Assembly: GCA_026196225.1 (NCBI GenBank)
Contig: JAPHRD010000024.1
Location: 1-47,308 of the forward strand
Reading direction: 5' to 3'
DNA: 47,308 nucleotides
Source: Motiliproteus sp.
Lineage (GTDB): Bacteria > Pseudomonadota > Gammaproteobacteria > Pseudomonadales > Balneatricaceae
Shown: piece after piece, positions 30,129 to 38,105 of the stretch
How the letters are laid out: every line of letters begins with the position of its first letter
Numbering within the stretch: position 1 is the stretch's first letter
Made by a program: the position numbers and the translations under genes
Notes under the pieces: generated by a model
What the model was told of the DNA's origin: nothing
The model's input: only the letters and a program-made list of their open reading frames with translations
Database searches by the model: none

Positions 30129-32303
30129 GTGATTGACCAATTAAACAGTGCGGGCATCCAAAAACTACAGGCGGAACTGGCATCCGGTCGACTGGAGTCG
30201 CTACTGCGCATCGGTCAGACCCAAACGGCTAAAGTGATCGAAGTTACCACTCAACCCGTTCGCAGCAATACCGGAACCCAAACCTCTAAACCCAGCTCCA
30301 GCCCATCAACGCCAACAACATCCACAGCCACCGCGACCAAAGCCGTGGGGGCTAACAGCGCGACCTCCAGCAATACCAGTACAATTCGAACCTCAGAGGC
30401 GCTACCCACACAGCGCCCCACTGCTAGTAGCTCTGGAGCCAAACCTGCCACCACCAACCCTGCAACTACCAGCACCACTTCTTCAACGCCAAGTACAATA
30501 AATAACAACCCGGTACGGGCTTCCAGATCAGATACGATTCAAAGTAGCCAGCAACAATTACCAACGCGGGCAGAACGCCCATCAACACCGAACACACCCA
30601 CTCAGTCCGCAACCGCTTCAACATCGCAAAGCACCAACTCCTCCACAAATGCAGCCACCAGCGATCAGGTATATCGTGCGAAACTAAATCTACAGGGCCG
30701 ACTGGTCGAAGTAGTCACTCCTCGTCCCCTGACGGTGGGCAGCGAAGTACAGATCAGCCGTGACGCCAACAACCAGATATCCTTAAGAGTGCCGTCGGAA
30801 AGAACACCGTCCGAAAGGGTACCATCGGCCACGACGAGGGAATCCTCCTCCCAGGCAACCACAGGCTCCGACAACCGCCCTGCTAACACAACAGCCCCGG
30901 GGCCACAAACAGCAGCCTCCAGAGCCAATAGCGGCGGAAATGAACTACCGATCCGCCCAGGACAGCAGCTAACGGCCACGGTCGTAAAAGTGGTACCAGA
31001 TAGACCCGCACCAGCTTCCACCACAGCCACTGTGGCCCAAACAGGAACGTCACCAATAGCGAGTAGCGCTCAGGGGAATAGCGGACAAACCCAAGCGACG
31101 CCTCCTCAAACCTATGCCCCTGCCAGCCAGACCGGAAATACCCCGTCATCAACAGCCGCTCAAATACAGCCTCCTATAGCAGGAACATCTAGCCCCGCAG
31201 CAACACAAGGCCAAGCCCTGCTACAAGGCGGCACCCGAGCTCCGGCCACCGAACTGACCACCCGCACCGCTACGCAAACAGCTACGCCTGCAGCCGGTAC
31301 TCGAGGCGACACGCTAACACCACAGCCCACCGCCAACACCACAGCAGCTCAATACCGTGTCACCCTGGACTTACAGGGCCGCAGTGTCGATGTGCTAATT
31401 CCTCGCCCATTGCCTGTTGGCAGTGAAGTACAGCTACGCCAAAGCTCCCAGGGCCAACTCTCTCTCAATGTACCCAGCGGCCAACCCCAGACATTGGAAA
31501 ACGCCCTTCGTCAGCATCTCCCGCAGCAGCAACCACCGGTCCAGCTGCTTAATTTTCTAGCAGAGCCTCAAACCCTGGCTCAGCTTGCCAAAGGCGAACC
31601 TCTAGTACAGGGTTTAATTCAGCTACTATTAGGTCGCTCATTGGCCAACCCTCAAAAAACTGATGCAGGCAGCGTTCAACAGCAACTCCAGAACAGTGGA
31701 ACTTTGCTGGAGAACCGCCTCGCCCGTGGTGACACACAAGCCCTGCAGAGCGATCAAAAATCACTGCTACTTAAACTGGAACAACAGCTGACAAACACAC
31801 CCCGCACTATCCCCCAACCCTTAGGCCAGCGGATCACCCAGATGACTCAGCAGGCGATCAGTCGAGTGCTGGTCAATCAACTAGCCAGCCTACCGCAGCA
31901 GACCCAGGAACTAGGCACCGAGAGTAACCGTCAACTGCAACTGGATATTCCGGTACTGTGGCAGGGCCGTAACGAAAACCTACAGCTAAAAATCAGCGCT
32001 GAAGAACGCAGCGGCGGCTTCGATCCAGACGACTATCAGCGCCGCTGGCAGGTTCAACTACGGTTTGAAATGGAGCAGATACCTCCAATGGCGGCCAGTG
32101 TAGCCCTGGAAGGGGATCAGATCAGCGTACTCTGGTACGGGGATCAACAGATCCGAGAGATGCTGGAACCTAAGCTCCACGAACTTCAACAACTACTGGA
32201 AGGCGTCGGATTGGAAGTGGATACCCTGGCCGTGCGAGAAAAAGAACCACCTGAACAGACCATACAGCCGCTTCGGCAGCGACTGATCGATGTGAAAACA
32301 TGA
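30129..32303 (+). CDS. fliK: FliK-like flagellar hook-length control protein
   Basis: 724 residues from a GTG at 30129, about 6 bases after AGAGGAG; the TTG at 30087 is less likely. The first 500 residues or so are dominated by Thr, Ser, Ala, Pro and Gln, as in secreted FliK rulers. Within them a block occurs twice: LNLQGRLVEVVTPRPLTVGS near 183 and LDLQGRSVDVLIPRPLPVGS near 410. The C-terminal domain (about 600-724; QLDIPVLWQGRNENLQLKIS at its start) matches the FliK hook-switch domain. It overlaps the following FlhB-like gene (ATGA), suggesting the two work together. Whether it is the main hook ruler or a paralogue cannot be decided here. Confidence 0.82.
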   Translation: MIDQLNSAGIQKLQAELASGRLESLLRIGQTQTAKVIEVTTQPVRSNTGTQTSKPSSSPSTPTTSTATATKAVGANSATSSNTSTIRTSEALPTQRPTASSSGAKPATTNPATTSTTSSTPSTINNNPVRASRSDTIQSSQQQLPTRAERPSTPNTPTQSATASTSQSTNSSTNAATSDQVYRAKLNLQGRLVEVVTPRPLTVGSEVQISRDANNQISLRVPSERTPSERVPSATTRESSSQATTGSDNRPANTTAPGPQTAASRANSGGNELPIRPGQQLTATVVKVVPDRPAPASTTATVAQTGTSPIASSAQGNSGQTQATPPQTYAPASQTGNTPSSTAAQIQPPIAGTSSPAATQGQALLQGGTRAPATELTTRTATQTATPAAGTRGDTLTPQPTANTTAAQYRVTLDLQGRSVDVLIPRPLPVGSEVQLRQSSQGQLSLNVPSGQPQTLENALRQHLPQQQPPVQLLNFLAEPQTLAQLAKGEPLVQGLIQLLLGRSLANPQKTDAGSVQQQLQNSGTLLENRLARGDTQALQSDQKSLLLKLEQQLTNTPRTIPQPLGQRITQMTQQAISRVLVNQLASLPQQTQELGTESNRQLQLDIPVLWQGRNENLQLKISAEERSGGFDPDDYQRRWQVQLRFEMEQIPPMAASVALEGDQISVLWYGDQQIREMLEPKLHELQQLLEGVGLEVDTLAVREKEPPEQTIQPLRQRLIDVKT

Positions 32304-32587
32304 TGACAGATGACACTCAAAAACCAGCCCTTGCGGTGGCTCTGACCTACGACGAGCAAAGCCCACCCCATGTTGCTGCCAGCGGACGAGGCCTGATTGC
32401 CGAGGAAATCCTACGTATCGCCCGCGAACACGGCGTCATGATCCACGAAGATCCAGCCTTGGTGGAGTCTTTAATTCAGTTGGAGTTAGGACAGGAGATC
32501 CCTGAAAATCTATACAAAGCGATCGCTGAAGTAATCAGTTTTGCTTACAGCCTGAGGGATGGGGAGCTGCAACGCTCCGATGACTAA
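32300..32587 (+). CDS. FlhB C-terminal-domain-like protein (EscU/YscU/FlhB family)
   Basis: 95 residues, corresponding only to the cytoplasmic C-terminal domain of FlhB. It contains ALAVALTYDEQSPPHVAASG, then an AEEILRIAREHGVMIHEDPA stretch that matches the FlhB region after the NPTH autocleavage site, and LGQEIPENLYKAIAEVISF at the end. The membrane domain and the NPTH motif are absent. Such FlhB-like fragments exist as separate genes next to FliK-like genes in many gammaproteobacteria. It probably modulates export-substrate switching. Its stop overlaps the convergent DUF2802 gene by 4 bases. Confidence 0.85.
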   Translation: MMTDDTQKPALAVALTYDEQSPPHVAASGRGLIAEEILRIAREHGVMIHEDPALVESLIQLELGQEIPENLYKAIAEVISFAYSLRDGELQRSDD

Positions 32588-33000
32588 GTGTTTTCCAGTG
32601 CCGGCACCGATTTGATTTCACGATGTAGCAACGCCATCAATTCGGCTTCCGGTCGGGCAATGCCACAGCTGCTGACCAGGTCATCAACTTCCGCGCCCAT
32701 CTCCATGAGTTTCGCTGCCTGATTGTAAGCCAGCGTGCCGGGATCGCGATTCTCCAGCTCCTGCTGCTTCTCAGCAGTGATATTCAGCTTCGATTCCACC
32801 TGCTTAAGACGGCGCCCTACGCCGAAAGAACCGCTATTCATCACCCGAATTTCATTGCGCAGTACATTGACCAAGGCCTGGTAGCGCTGTTCGCTCTGCT
32901 GCAGCTGTCGATTGACCTTCAGCGCCAGCAACAGCGCGGCGATCGCCACCAAAGCGATGCCAAATAAACAGATCCAATAGAGCAACGGGGTCATGGTCAT
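32584..33000 (-). CDS. DUF2802 domain protein of the chemotaxis cluster
   Basis: 138 residues. One N-terminal transmembrane helix (about 5-26) is followed by a coiled-coil-like stretch (about 28-85; VNRQLQQSEQRYQAL) and the DUF2802 signature AAKLMEMGAEVDDLVSSCGI, then ARPEAELMALLHR. It always seems to follow cheW in Pseudomonas-type flagellar clusters. Its role is unknown; position suggests a connection with motility or polar array function. The start may be the ATG at 33000 or 32994; neither has a strong Shine-Dalgarno. Confidence 0.85.
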   Translation of the reverse strand: MTMTPLLYWICLFGIALVAIAALLLALKVNRQLQQSEQRYQALVNVLRNEIRVMNSGSFGVGRRLKQVESKLNITAEKQQELENRDPGTLAYNQAAKLMEMGAEVDDLVSSCGIARPEAELMALLHREIKSVPALENT

Positions 33001-33017
33001 AGGAAGGTCGACAACGC

Positions 33018-33497
33018 TTAAAGCATAGCGATGTCAGACCACTCCTCATCAGTAAGCATTTTATCCAGTTCCACCAAAATCAGCAGACGATCATCTTTGT
33101 GGCAGACACCCTGGATAAACTTGGCGCTCTCTTCAGTACCAATATTTGGCGCCGACTCGATCTCTGACTGATTTAGATAAACCACCTCAGAAACCGCATC
33201 AACCAATATACCCAGCACCTGTTTCTCGACTTCGATAATCACGATACGGGTATTGTCGGTCACATCAGCAGTCGGTAGACCAAAGCGGGCGCGGGTATCG
33301 ATAACCGTCACCACATTTCCGCGGAGATTAATGATACCCAGCACATAGCTCGGAGCACCAGGAACAGGAGCGATCTCGGTGTAGCGCAGAACTTCCTGCA
33401 CCTGCATCACATTGACACCATAGGTTTCATCTTCAAGACGAAACGTTACCCACTGAATAACAGGATCTTCGCTACCGCCAGCGGTTTTGATATCCAT
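33018..33497 (-). CDS. cheW: Chemotaxis coupling protein CheW
   Basis: 159 residues, a single CheW domain. Characteristic stretches are WVTFRLEDETYGVNVMQVQE, IAPVPGAPSYVLGIINLRGN and VVTVIDTRARFGLP. CheW couples chemoreceptors to CheA in polar arrays. The ATG has a clear AGAGGAAAG site. It follows the ParP gene by 26 bases. Confidence 0.95.
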   Translation of the reverse strand: MDIKTAGGSEDPVIQWVTFRLEDETYGVNVMQVQEVLRYTEIAPVPGAPSYVLGIINLRGNVVTVIDTRARFGLPTADVTDNTRIVIIEVEKQVLGILVDAVSEVVYLNQSEIESAPNIGTEESAKFIQGVCHKDDRLLILVELDKMLTDEEWSDIAML

Positions 33498-33523
33498 GAA
33501 CTTTCCTCTGTATGAAACGTTGT

Positions 33524-34372
33524 CTAGGTCGCGCTAGGATAGTGCCGGGTCCATTGTGGCGCTTTAATCTTCAGGCTGTCTTCACTAAGCAGATCCACCA
33601 GCGCAGATACATCCATTATGGCACACATGTGTTCGATCACGGTCCCCGCCAACCAAGGGCGCTGACTACGCTCGCCCCGCCAACGTACCTGGTCCGGTTG
33701 CAGGGTGATCGCTTCTGCCACCTCGTGGCAGGCCATGCCCCAATCAGTGCCTTCCATCAGGATCACGTATTTGAGCCCCTGACGGGTCTCTTCAGTGTAC
33801 TTTTCCGGCATTACCCAACGGGCAGTATCAATAGTCTTGACTGTACCTGCGGTTTTTGAAGGCAGCAAGCCCAAAAACCATTCTGGCTGTCCAAACAAGG
33901 GGTTAAGGTCATCTTCCATGGTCAGCACGCCACCCAACTCCACCAAAGGCACAGCCAAGGTCAACCCGGCAACTTTAAACAGCAGACACTCGAAAGCCTC
34001 CTGCGCCCATCCGGGGCGCCCCTCTTTCCAGGCACGCAGTTGCTCAGTTTCCGCCTGGTCGAGGGCGATTTCCTGAACTTCAGCCGATTTAACCAGTGGC
34101 TGGGCAGGTTCTGCAACCGGAGCCTCAACAACTTCTTCTATTGGTGCAACCACCGGAGTTACGACCGGAGAGGCTTCAGCCATCTCGACTTTGTCTTCAA
34201 CTTCGGGAACAGTCTCAACCACAGTAGTGGTTGACACCGGCTCAGCTATCGCCTGTGCAGTCGCATCCTGCAACAGTGCATCCAGATATTCCTGCACCGC
34301 ACGCTGCGGAGCCGGAGTCTGGGTCGCTACCAGTTGCGGCTGGGAGGATTCTTTTCTGCGCTGACTAGACAA
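33524..34372 (-). CDS. parP: ParP-like CheW-domain protein for polar chemotaxis arrays
   Basis: 282 residues. The N-terminal half (1-110) is a low-complexity Val/Pro/Glu/Ala linker with an early helix (VQEYLDALLQDATA). The C-terminal half is a divergent CheW-like domain (ECLLFKVAGLTLAVPLVELG, then WFLGLLPSKTAGTVKTIDTA). In Vibrio the gene in this position, between parC and cheW, encodes ParP, whose CheW-like AIF domain inserts into the arrays and binds ParC. The assignment rests on domain layout and synteny. Confidence 0.85.
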   Translation of the reverse strand: MSSQRRKESSQPQLVATQTPAPQRAVQEYLDALLQDATAQAIAEPVSTTTVVETVPEVEDKVEMAEASPVVTPVVAPIEEVVEAPVAEPAQPLVKSAEVQEIALDQAETEQLRAWKEGRPGWAQEAFECLLFKVAGLTLAVPLVELGGVLTMEDDLNPLFGQPEWFLGLLPSKTAGTVKTIDTARWVMPEKYTEETRQGLKYVILMEGTDWGMACHEVAEAITLQPDQVRWRGERSQRPWLAGTVIEHMCAIMDVSALVDLLSEDSLKIKAPQWTRHYPSAT

Positions 34373-34389
34373 GCTCCATTAACCTCGTG

Positions 34390-35208
34390 TTATTGCGGCT
34401 GCGGCTGCTTTTGCTTTTGCTTTTGCTTTTGCTCATGCTTCTCGATAGCCAACAGAGAACGCATCAGCATTGCGTAAGCCCTGACACCATGGGTGCTGGG
34501 ATCCAAGGCAGACGGCACGACACCTTTGGTACTTGCGTTCCTGAATTTGGTGTCGATGGGAATAACTGCCTGGGCAATCTCGTTGGGATAGTTACGTTTG
34601 ATCAAGCGCAGACTCTGCAGTGAAGCCTGAGTCCGGCGATCAAAAAACGTCGGCAGTATATAGTAGTTAAGCTTTCGGGTCCTGGCTTTGTTGATCATCG
34701 CCAAGGTGCGGACCATTCGCTCTAGTCCTTTGATCGCCAAAAACTCGGTCTGAACCGGCACGATAAGACGTTCACAGGCTGCTAAGGCGTTCACCATCAA
34801 TACCCCTAATACCGGAGGGCTATCGATCAGCACGTAGTCAAAACGATCCCATAAATGGGCCAGAGAACGGGAAATAACCAACCCCATGCCATCGCTACCC
34901 ACAGCCCGACGCTCAAGCGTCGCCATAGCGGTTGAGGCGGGAATCAGATTGATGCGGTCGTGACTGGTGTTCTTCAGCAACCTGGCTGGCAGGTTTTCAT
35001 CAACCTGGCCATTGCTCTGGAATAGGTCGTAGCCGCTTTGCTCGAGACTATCCGGATCGTAGCCGAAATAACTGGTTAGCGAACCGTGCGGATCCAGATC
35101 TAACAGCAATACGTCAAATCCCTGGTCCGCCAACAAACCAGCCAGGGAAACCACCGTGGTGGTCTTACCTACCCCGCCTTTCTGATTTGCTACCGTCCAA
35201 ATATGCAC
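34390..35208 (-). CDS. parC: ParA-like ATPase ParC, polar localisation of chemotaxis arrays
   Basis: 272 residues. Deviant Walker A KGGVGKTT at 10-17 with an early Asn-Gln-Lys; DLDPHGS follows as the A' region, and DYVLIDSPPVLG is the Walker B. ParA-family ATPases dimerise with ATP; in Vibrio, ParC recruits chemotaxis proteins to the cell pole. Position directly before parP and after motD supports this rather than a plasmid or chromosome partition role. The last 16 residues are a Lys-Gln/Pro-Gln run encoded by hexamer repeats. Confidence 0.88.
   Translation of the reverse strand: MHIWTVANQKGGVGKTTTVVSLAGLLADQGFDVLLLDLDPHGSLTSYFGYDPDSLEQSGYDLFQSNGQVDENLPARLLKNTSHDRINLIPASTAMATLERRAVGSDGMGLVISRSLAHLWDRFDYVLIDSPPVLGVLMVNALAACERLIVPVQTEFLAIKGLERMVRTLAMINKARTRKLNYYILPTFFDRRTQASLQSLRLIKRNYPNEIAQAVIPIDTKFRNASTKGVVPSALDPSTHGVRAYAMLMRSLLAIEKHEQKQKQKQKQPQPQ
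34394..34435. repeat. Hexanucleotide repeats at the 3' end of parC
   Basis: On the plus strand TGCGGC occurs twice (34394-34405), then TGCTTT four times (34406-34429), then the near-copy TGCTCA. Read in parC they encode alternating Lys-Gln and Pro-Gln at the C-terminus. The unit length is a multiple of three, so copy-number changes would not shift the frame. Confidence 0.85.
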
Positions 35209-35237
35209 CGTCCAATACTCCTAGAGCCTGTTAACTA

Positions 35238-36152
35238 TCAACCGTCTGGGTCCTGAGTAAACAGCACTCCCTGCTCCGTTTCAATCTCTTTTACTTCGCC
35301 AGACGTACTAGGCTTGATCTTCTCTTTAAGAATAGTTTCTACAACGTCATCACTGACGTAGTCGCTGCCATAGCTAGTCAACGCCTTCCGCACTCGTTCA
35401 TCGCGCGCAACAATAATCTTAACCCGTCGATTAATGCTACGACCGCGAGCGGATACATTGCTAACCTTGGGCTGATACTGCCCAAACCCAACAGCCGCCA
35501 TACGCTCGGGAGCAACCCCAAAATGGGCCAGTACGCGGACGATTCCAGCAGCCCGTGCTGCCGAGAGTTCCCAGTTTGAGGGGAAGATTCCCTGCTGAAT
35601 GGGACGATCATCGGTAAAGCCTTCAACGTGCAGCGGGTTTTCGTAATTTTTCAGAATCGTTGCCAGCGCTTCAAGTATGGGATCCGCATCGATTCCCGGC
35701 TGGGCACTACCGCTGGCAAACAGCAGACCAGACTGGATCTCAATCTCCATCCACAGTCGATTGGAGGAAACCGACAATTCACCATCGGCGATCAATTCCT
35801 GGAAACGCTTGGTGGCATCCCGTTCTATCTCTTTGAGTTCTTTTGCTTCTTCGTCCGCCAGTGTTTTCGGCACCGTGCTGGCATCGACAGAAGGAGTCTG
35901 ATCAATCAGACCAATATCTCTGCGGTCCCGGCGGGCTCGGATATCGCCCAGTTGAATCGGATCGAAAGAGTGGTCAACGCCGCGAAAGATCCCTTCCAAA
36001 GACTGAGAAAGCACCCGGAACTTGCCGTCATTGACCGAAGAGATGGAGTACATGACGACGAAGAACGCCAGCAGCAAGGTGATGAAATCAGCGTATGAGA
36101 CGACCCAGCGGTCTGAATGCTGCTCGTCGCGGGTCCTACGACGCCTGGTCAT
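35238..36152 (-). CDS. motD: Flagellar stator protein MotD (MotB-like)
   Basis: 304 residues. The single transmembrane helix (about 18-40) contains the proton-binding Asp22 in SYADFITLLLAFFVVMYS. A periplasmic OmpA-like peptidoglycan-binding domain follows (LLFASGSAQPGIDADPILEA, then FTDDRPI, then ELSAARAAGIVRVL and GRSINRRVKI). Pairs with MotC to form a second stator set, as in Pseudomonas. It begins 15 bases after motC. Confidence 0.93.
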   Translation of the reverse strand: MTRRRRTRDEQHSDRWVVSYADFITLLLAFFVVMYSISSVNDGKFRVLSQSLEGIFRGVDHSFDPIQLGDIRARRDRRDIGLIDQTPSVDASTVPKTLADEEAKELKEIERDATKRFQELIADGELSVSSNRLWMEIEIQSGLLFASGSAQPGIDADPILEALATILKNYENPLHVEGFTDDRPIQQGIFPSNWELSAARAAGIVRVLAHFGVAPERMAAVGFGQYQPKVSNVSARGRSINRRVKIIVARDERVRKALTSYGSDYVSDDVVETILKEKIKPSTSGEVKEIETEQGVLFTQDPDG

Positions 36153-36167
36153 CGGTCTCTCCGCTTA

Positions 36168-36908
36168 TCACTTGAGATATCCTTCCAGCTTGACCCGAAT
36201 GGCAACCGGATTGTGCCCTTGAGCGATGGATAACATCCCCTCCAGCATCATCTCCCGATACTGATAGCCGGAAAACACGATGGCTCTTAATTTGCTGGCG
36301 ATTGGCAATAACAACAAGTTGGCGATCGCCACCCCGTAGATGGTAGCAACAAAGGCGGTGGCAATACCTGACCCCAGAGAAGAAGGATTGGCCAGGTTAG
36401 TCATCACATGAATCAACCCCATGACCGCACCGATAATACCGATAGTCGGTGCGTAGCCACCCATACTTTCAAAGAATTTGGCCGCCTGAAGATCACGCTG
36501 CTCCCGTACATGCAGCTCGACCTCCATAATATCTCGAATCGCTTCAAGCTCACTGCCATCAGCAATTAACTGCAGGCCTTTCTTGAGGAACTCGTCATCT
36601 TCCACTTCGGCCTGCTTTTCCAAACCCAGCAGACCGTAGCGTCGAGCGTGCATGCTCCAGCCGACCACTTTTTCGATACCTTGATTGAAATCCAAGTCGG
36701 GCGGTCTGAACACCCAGGGAGCAATACTCAATGCGCGTCGCATATCAACGGCGGGAGTTTGCAGCAAACCTGCGCCTAACGTACCGCCAAAGACAATGAC
36801 CGCTGCTGCACCATTGATGAGGGTGTCAACTGCGCCACCCTCAATGTAATTTCCTCCAAAGATCGCCACCAGCGCAAACAGAGCTCCAAATAGGCTGAGG
36901 CGATCCAT
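36168..36908 (-). CDS. motC: Flagellar stator protein MotC (MotA-like)
   Basis: 246 residues with four transmembrane segments (about 4-20, 30-48, 150-172, 180-203). The cytoplasmic loop carries the charged rotor-contact region, and the third-segment motif GGYAPTIGIIGAVMGLIHVM is diagnostic of the MotA/PomA family. It forms the ion channel with MotD. The start directly abuts the cheB stop, implying coupled translation. Confidence 0.94.
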   Translation of the reverse strand: MDRLSLFGALFALVAIFGGNYIEGGAVDTLINGAAAVIVFGGTLGAGLLQTPAVDMRRALSIAPWVFRPPDLDFNQGIEKVVGWSMHARRYGLLGLEKQAEVEDDEFLKKGLQLIADGSELEAIRDIMEVELHVREQRDLQAAKFFESMGGYAPTIGIIGAVMGLIHVMTNLANPSSLGSGIATAFVATIYGVAIANLLLLPIASKLRAIVFSGYQYREMMLEGMLSIAQGHNPVAIRVKLEGYLK

Positions 36909-38042
36909 TTAACACCCCAGCGCCGATGTGAGCGTTGCACTGACTTCGCTGAGATCAAGCACCTGGTCGGCTAACCGAGCTTGAACAATCGCTTGCGGCA
37001 TCCCATAGATAACACAGCTGGCCTCGTTCTGTGCCCAAACAGTCGATCCACTGTTTTTCAACATTCGGGCACCTTCTCGACCATCCGCACCCATTCCAGT
37101 CAGGACAATACCCAATACCTTGCCGGGATAGTGTTTGGAAGCAGAACCAAAGGTTATATCCACGCTAGGTTTATAATTCAGGCGTTCGTCACCGGCAATA
37201 ATACGCACCTGACCACCGTTACGATTCTCTACCATCATCTGTTCACCACCGGGAGCCAGTAACGCCAAACCCGGCCGCAGACGGTCACCATCCTTGGCCT
37301 CTCGAACCTCTATTTTGCACTGCTGATTAAGGCGCTCGGCAAAGGCACCGGTAAACGCCTTCGGCATATGTTGAACGATCAAAATGGGCACCGGAAAATT
37401 AGCCGGTAAAGTAGTTAGTATCTTCTGTATAGCAACCGGCCCACCGGTAGAAGTACCGAAAACCACCAGAGAGCATTTACCGCCCAGCTGAGGCACTTTC
37501 CGAGGTCGACCGGTAGCTGCGGGAGTAGATCTTGGCGCAGTAGTTCTTAGCTCTGAACGGGCACCGATCGGAGTTCGCGCTGGTGCCGTTTCCTGTCTGG
37601 CTTTAGACGCAGGACCGGTCACCGCCCCATCGGATGAGCGGTTTTTAGTTTTTGCGACAGCCAGAATCCGCTCGATCAAGACCTGTTCCAAACGACCTTT
37701 GCCCGGCGTCATCTGCTCATAGCTTTTTGGCAGAAAATCCACCGCACCGGCTTCCAGCGCTTCCAGTGTGACGCGGGCACCTTCATAGGTCAGGGACGAA
37801 AACATCAACACAGGGGTGGGACAGCTACGCATAATTTCAGACAGCGCTGCGATACCGTTCATGACCGGCATCTCATAGTCCATGGTGACAACATCAGGCT
37901 TCAGCTGCATGGCTTTTTCAACAGCCACCTGCCCGTTTTCGGCAGTACCCACCACAGTGACGCGAGGGTCTGAATTGATAATGCTGCTGACACGCTGTCG
38001 GAAAAACGCGGAATCGTCGACAACCAGTACGGTCACCGCCAT
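36909..38042 (-). CDS. cheB: Chemotaxis response regulator protein-glutamate methylesterase CheB
   Basis: 377 residues. The receiver domain (1-125) has phospho-acceptor Asp55 in VTMDYEMPVMNG. A Pro/Ala/Arg-rich linker (about 130-185) leads to the methylesterase domain with the nucleophile motif FGTSTGGP, the catalytic His in VQHMPKAFTGAFA and the catalytic Asp in TGMGADGREGARML. It demethylates chemoreceptors for adaptation, activated by CheA phosphorylation. It is 62 bases after cheA; no cheR is in the window. Confidence 0.97.
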   Translation of the reverse strand: MAVTVLVVDDSAFFRQRVSSIINSDPRVTVVGTAENGQVAVEKAMQLKPDVVTMDYEMPVMNGIAALSEIMRSCPTPVLMFSSLTYEGARVTLEALEAGAVDFLPKSYEQMTPGKGRLEQVLIERILAVAKTKNRSSDGAVTGPASKARQETAPARTPIGARSELRTTAPRSTPAATGRPRKVPQLGGKCSLVVFGTSTGGPVAIQKILTTLPANFPVPILIVQHMPKAFTGAFAERLNQQCKIEVREAKDGDRLRPGLALLAPGGEQMMVENRNGGQVRIIAGDERLNYKPSVDITFGSASKHYPGKVLGIVLTGMGADGREGARMLKNSGSTVWAQNEASCVIYGMPQAIVQARLADQVLDLSEVSATLTSALGC

Positions 38043-38105
38043 ATAAAAACTCCTGCTACCACTCCCGGTCTGTGGCCGACCCGGGTATTTTAGCCGATAC
38101 CGGCC

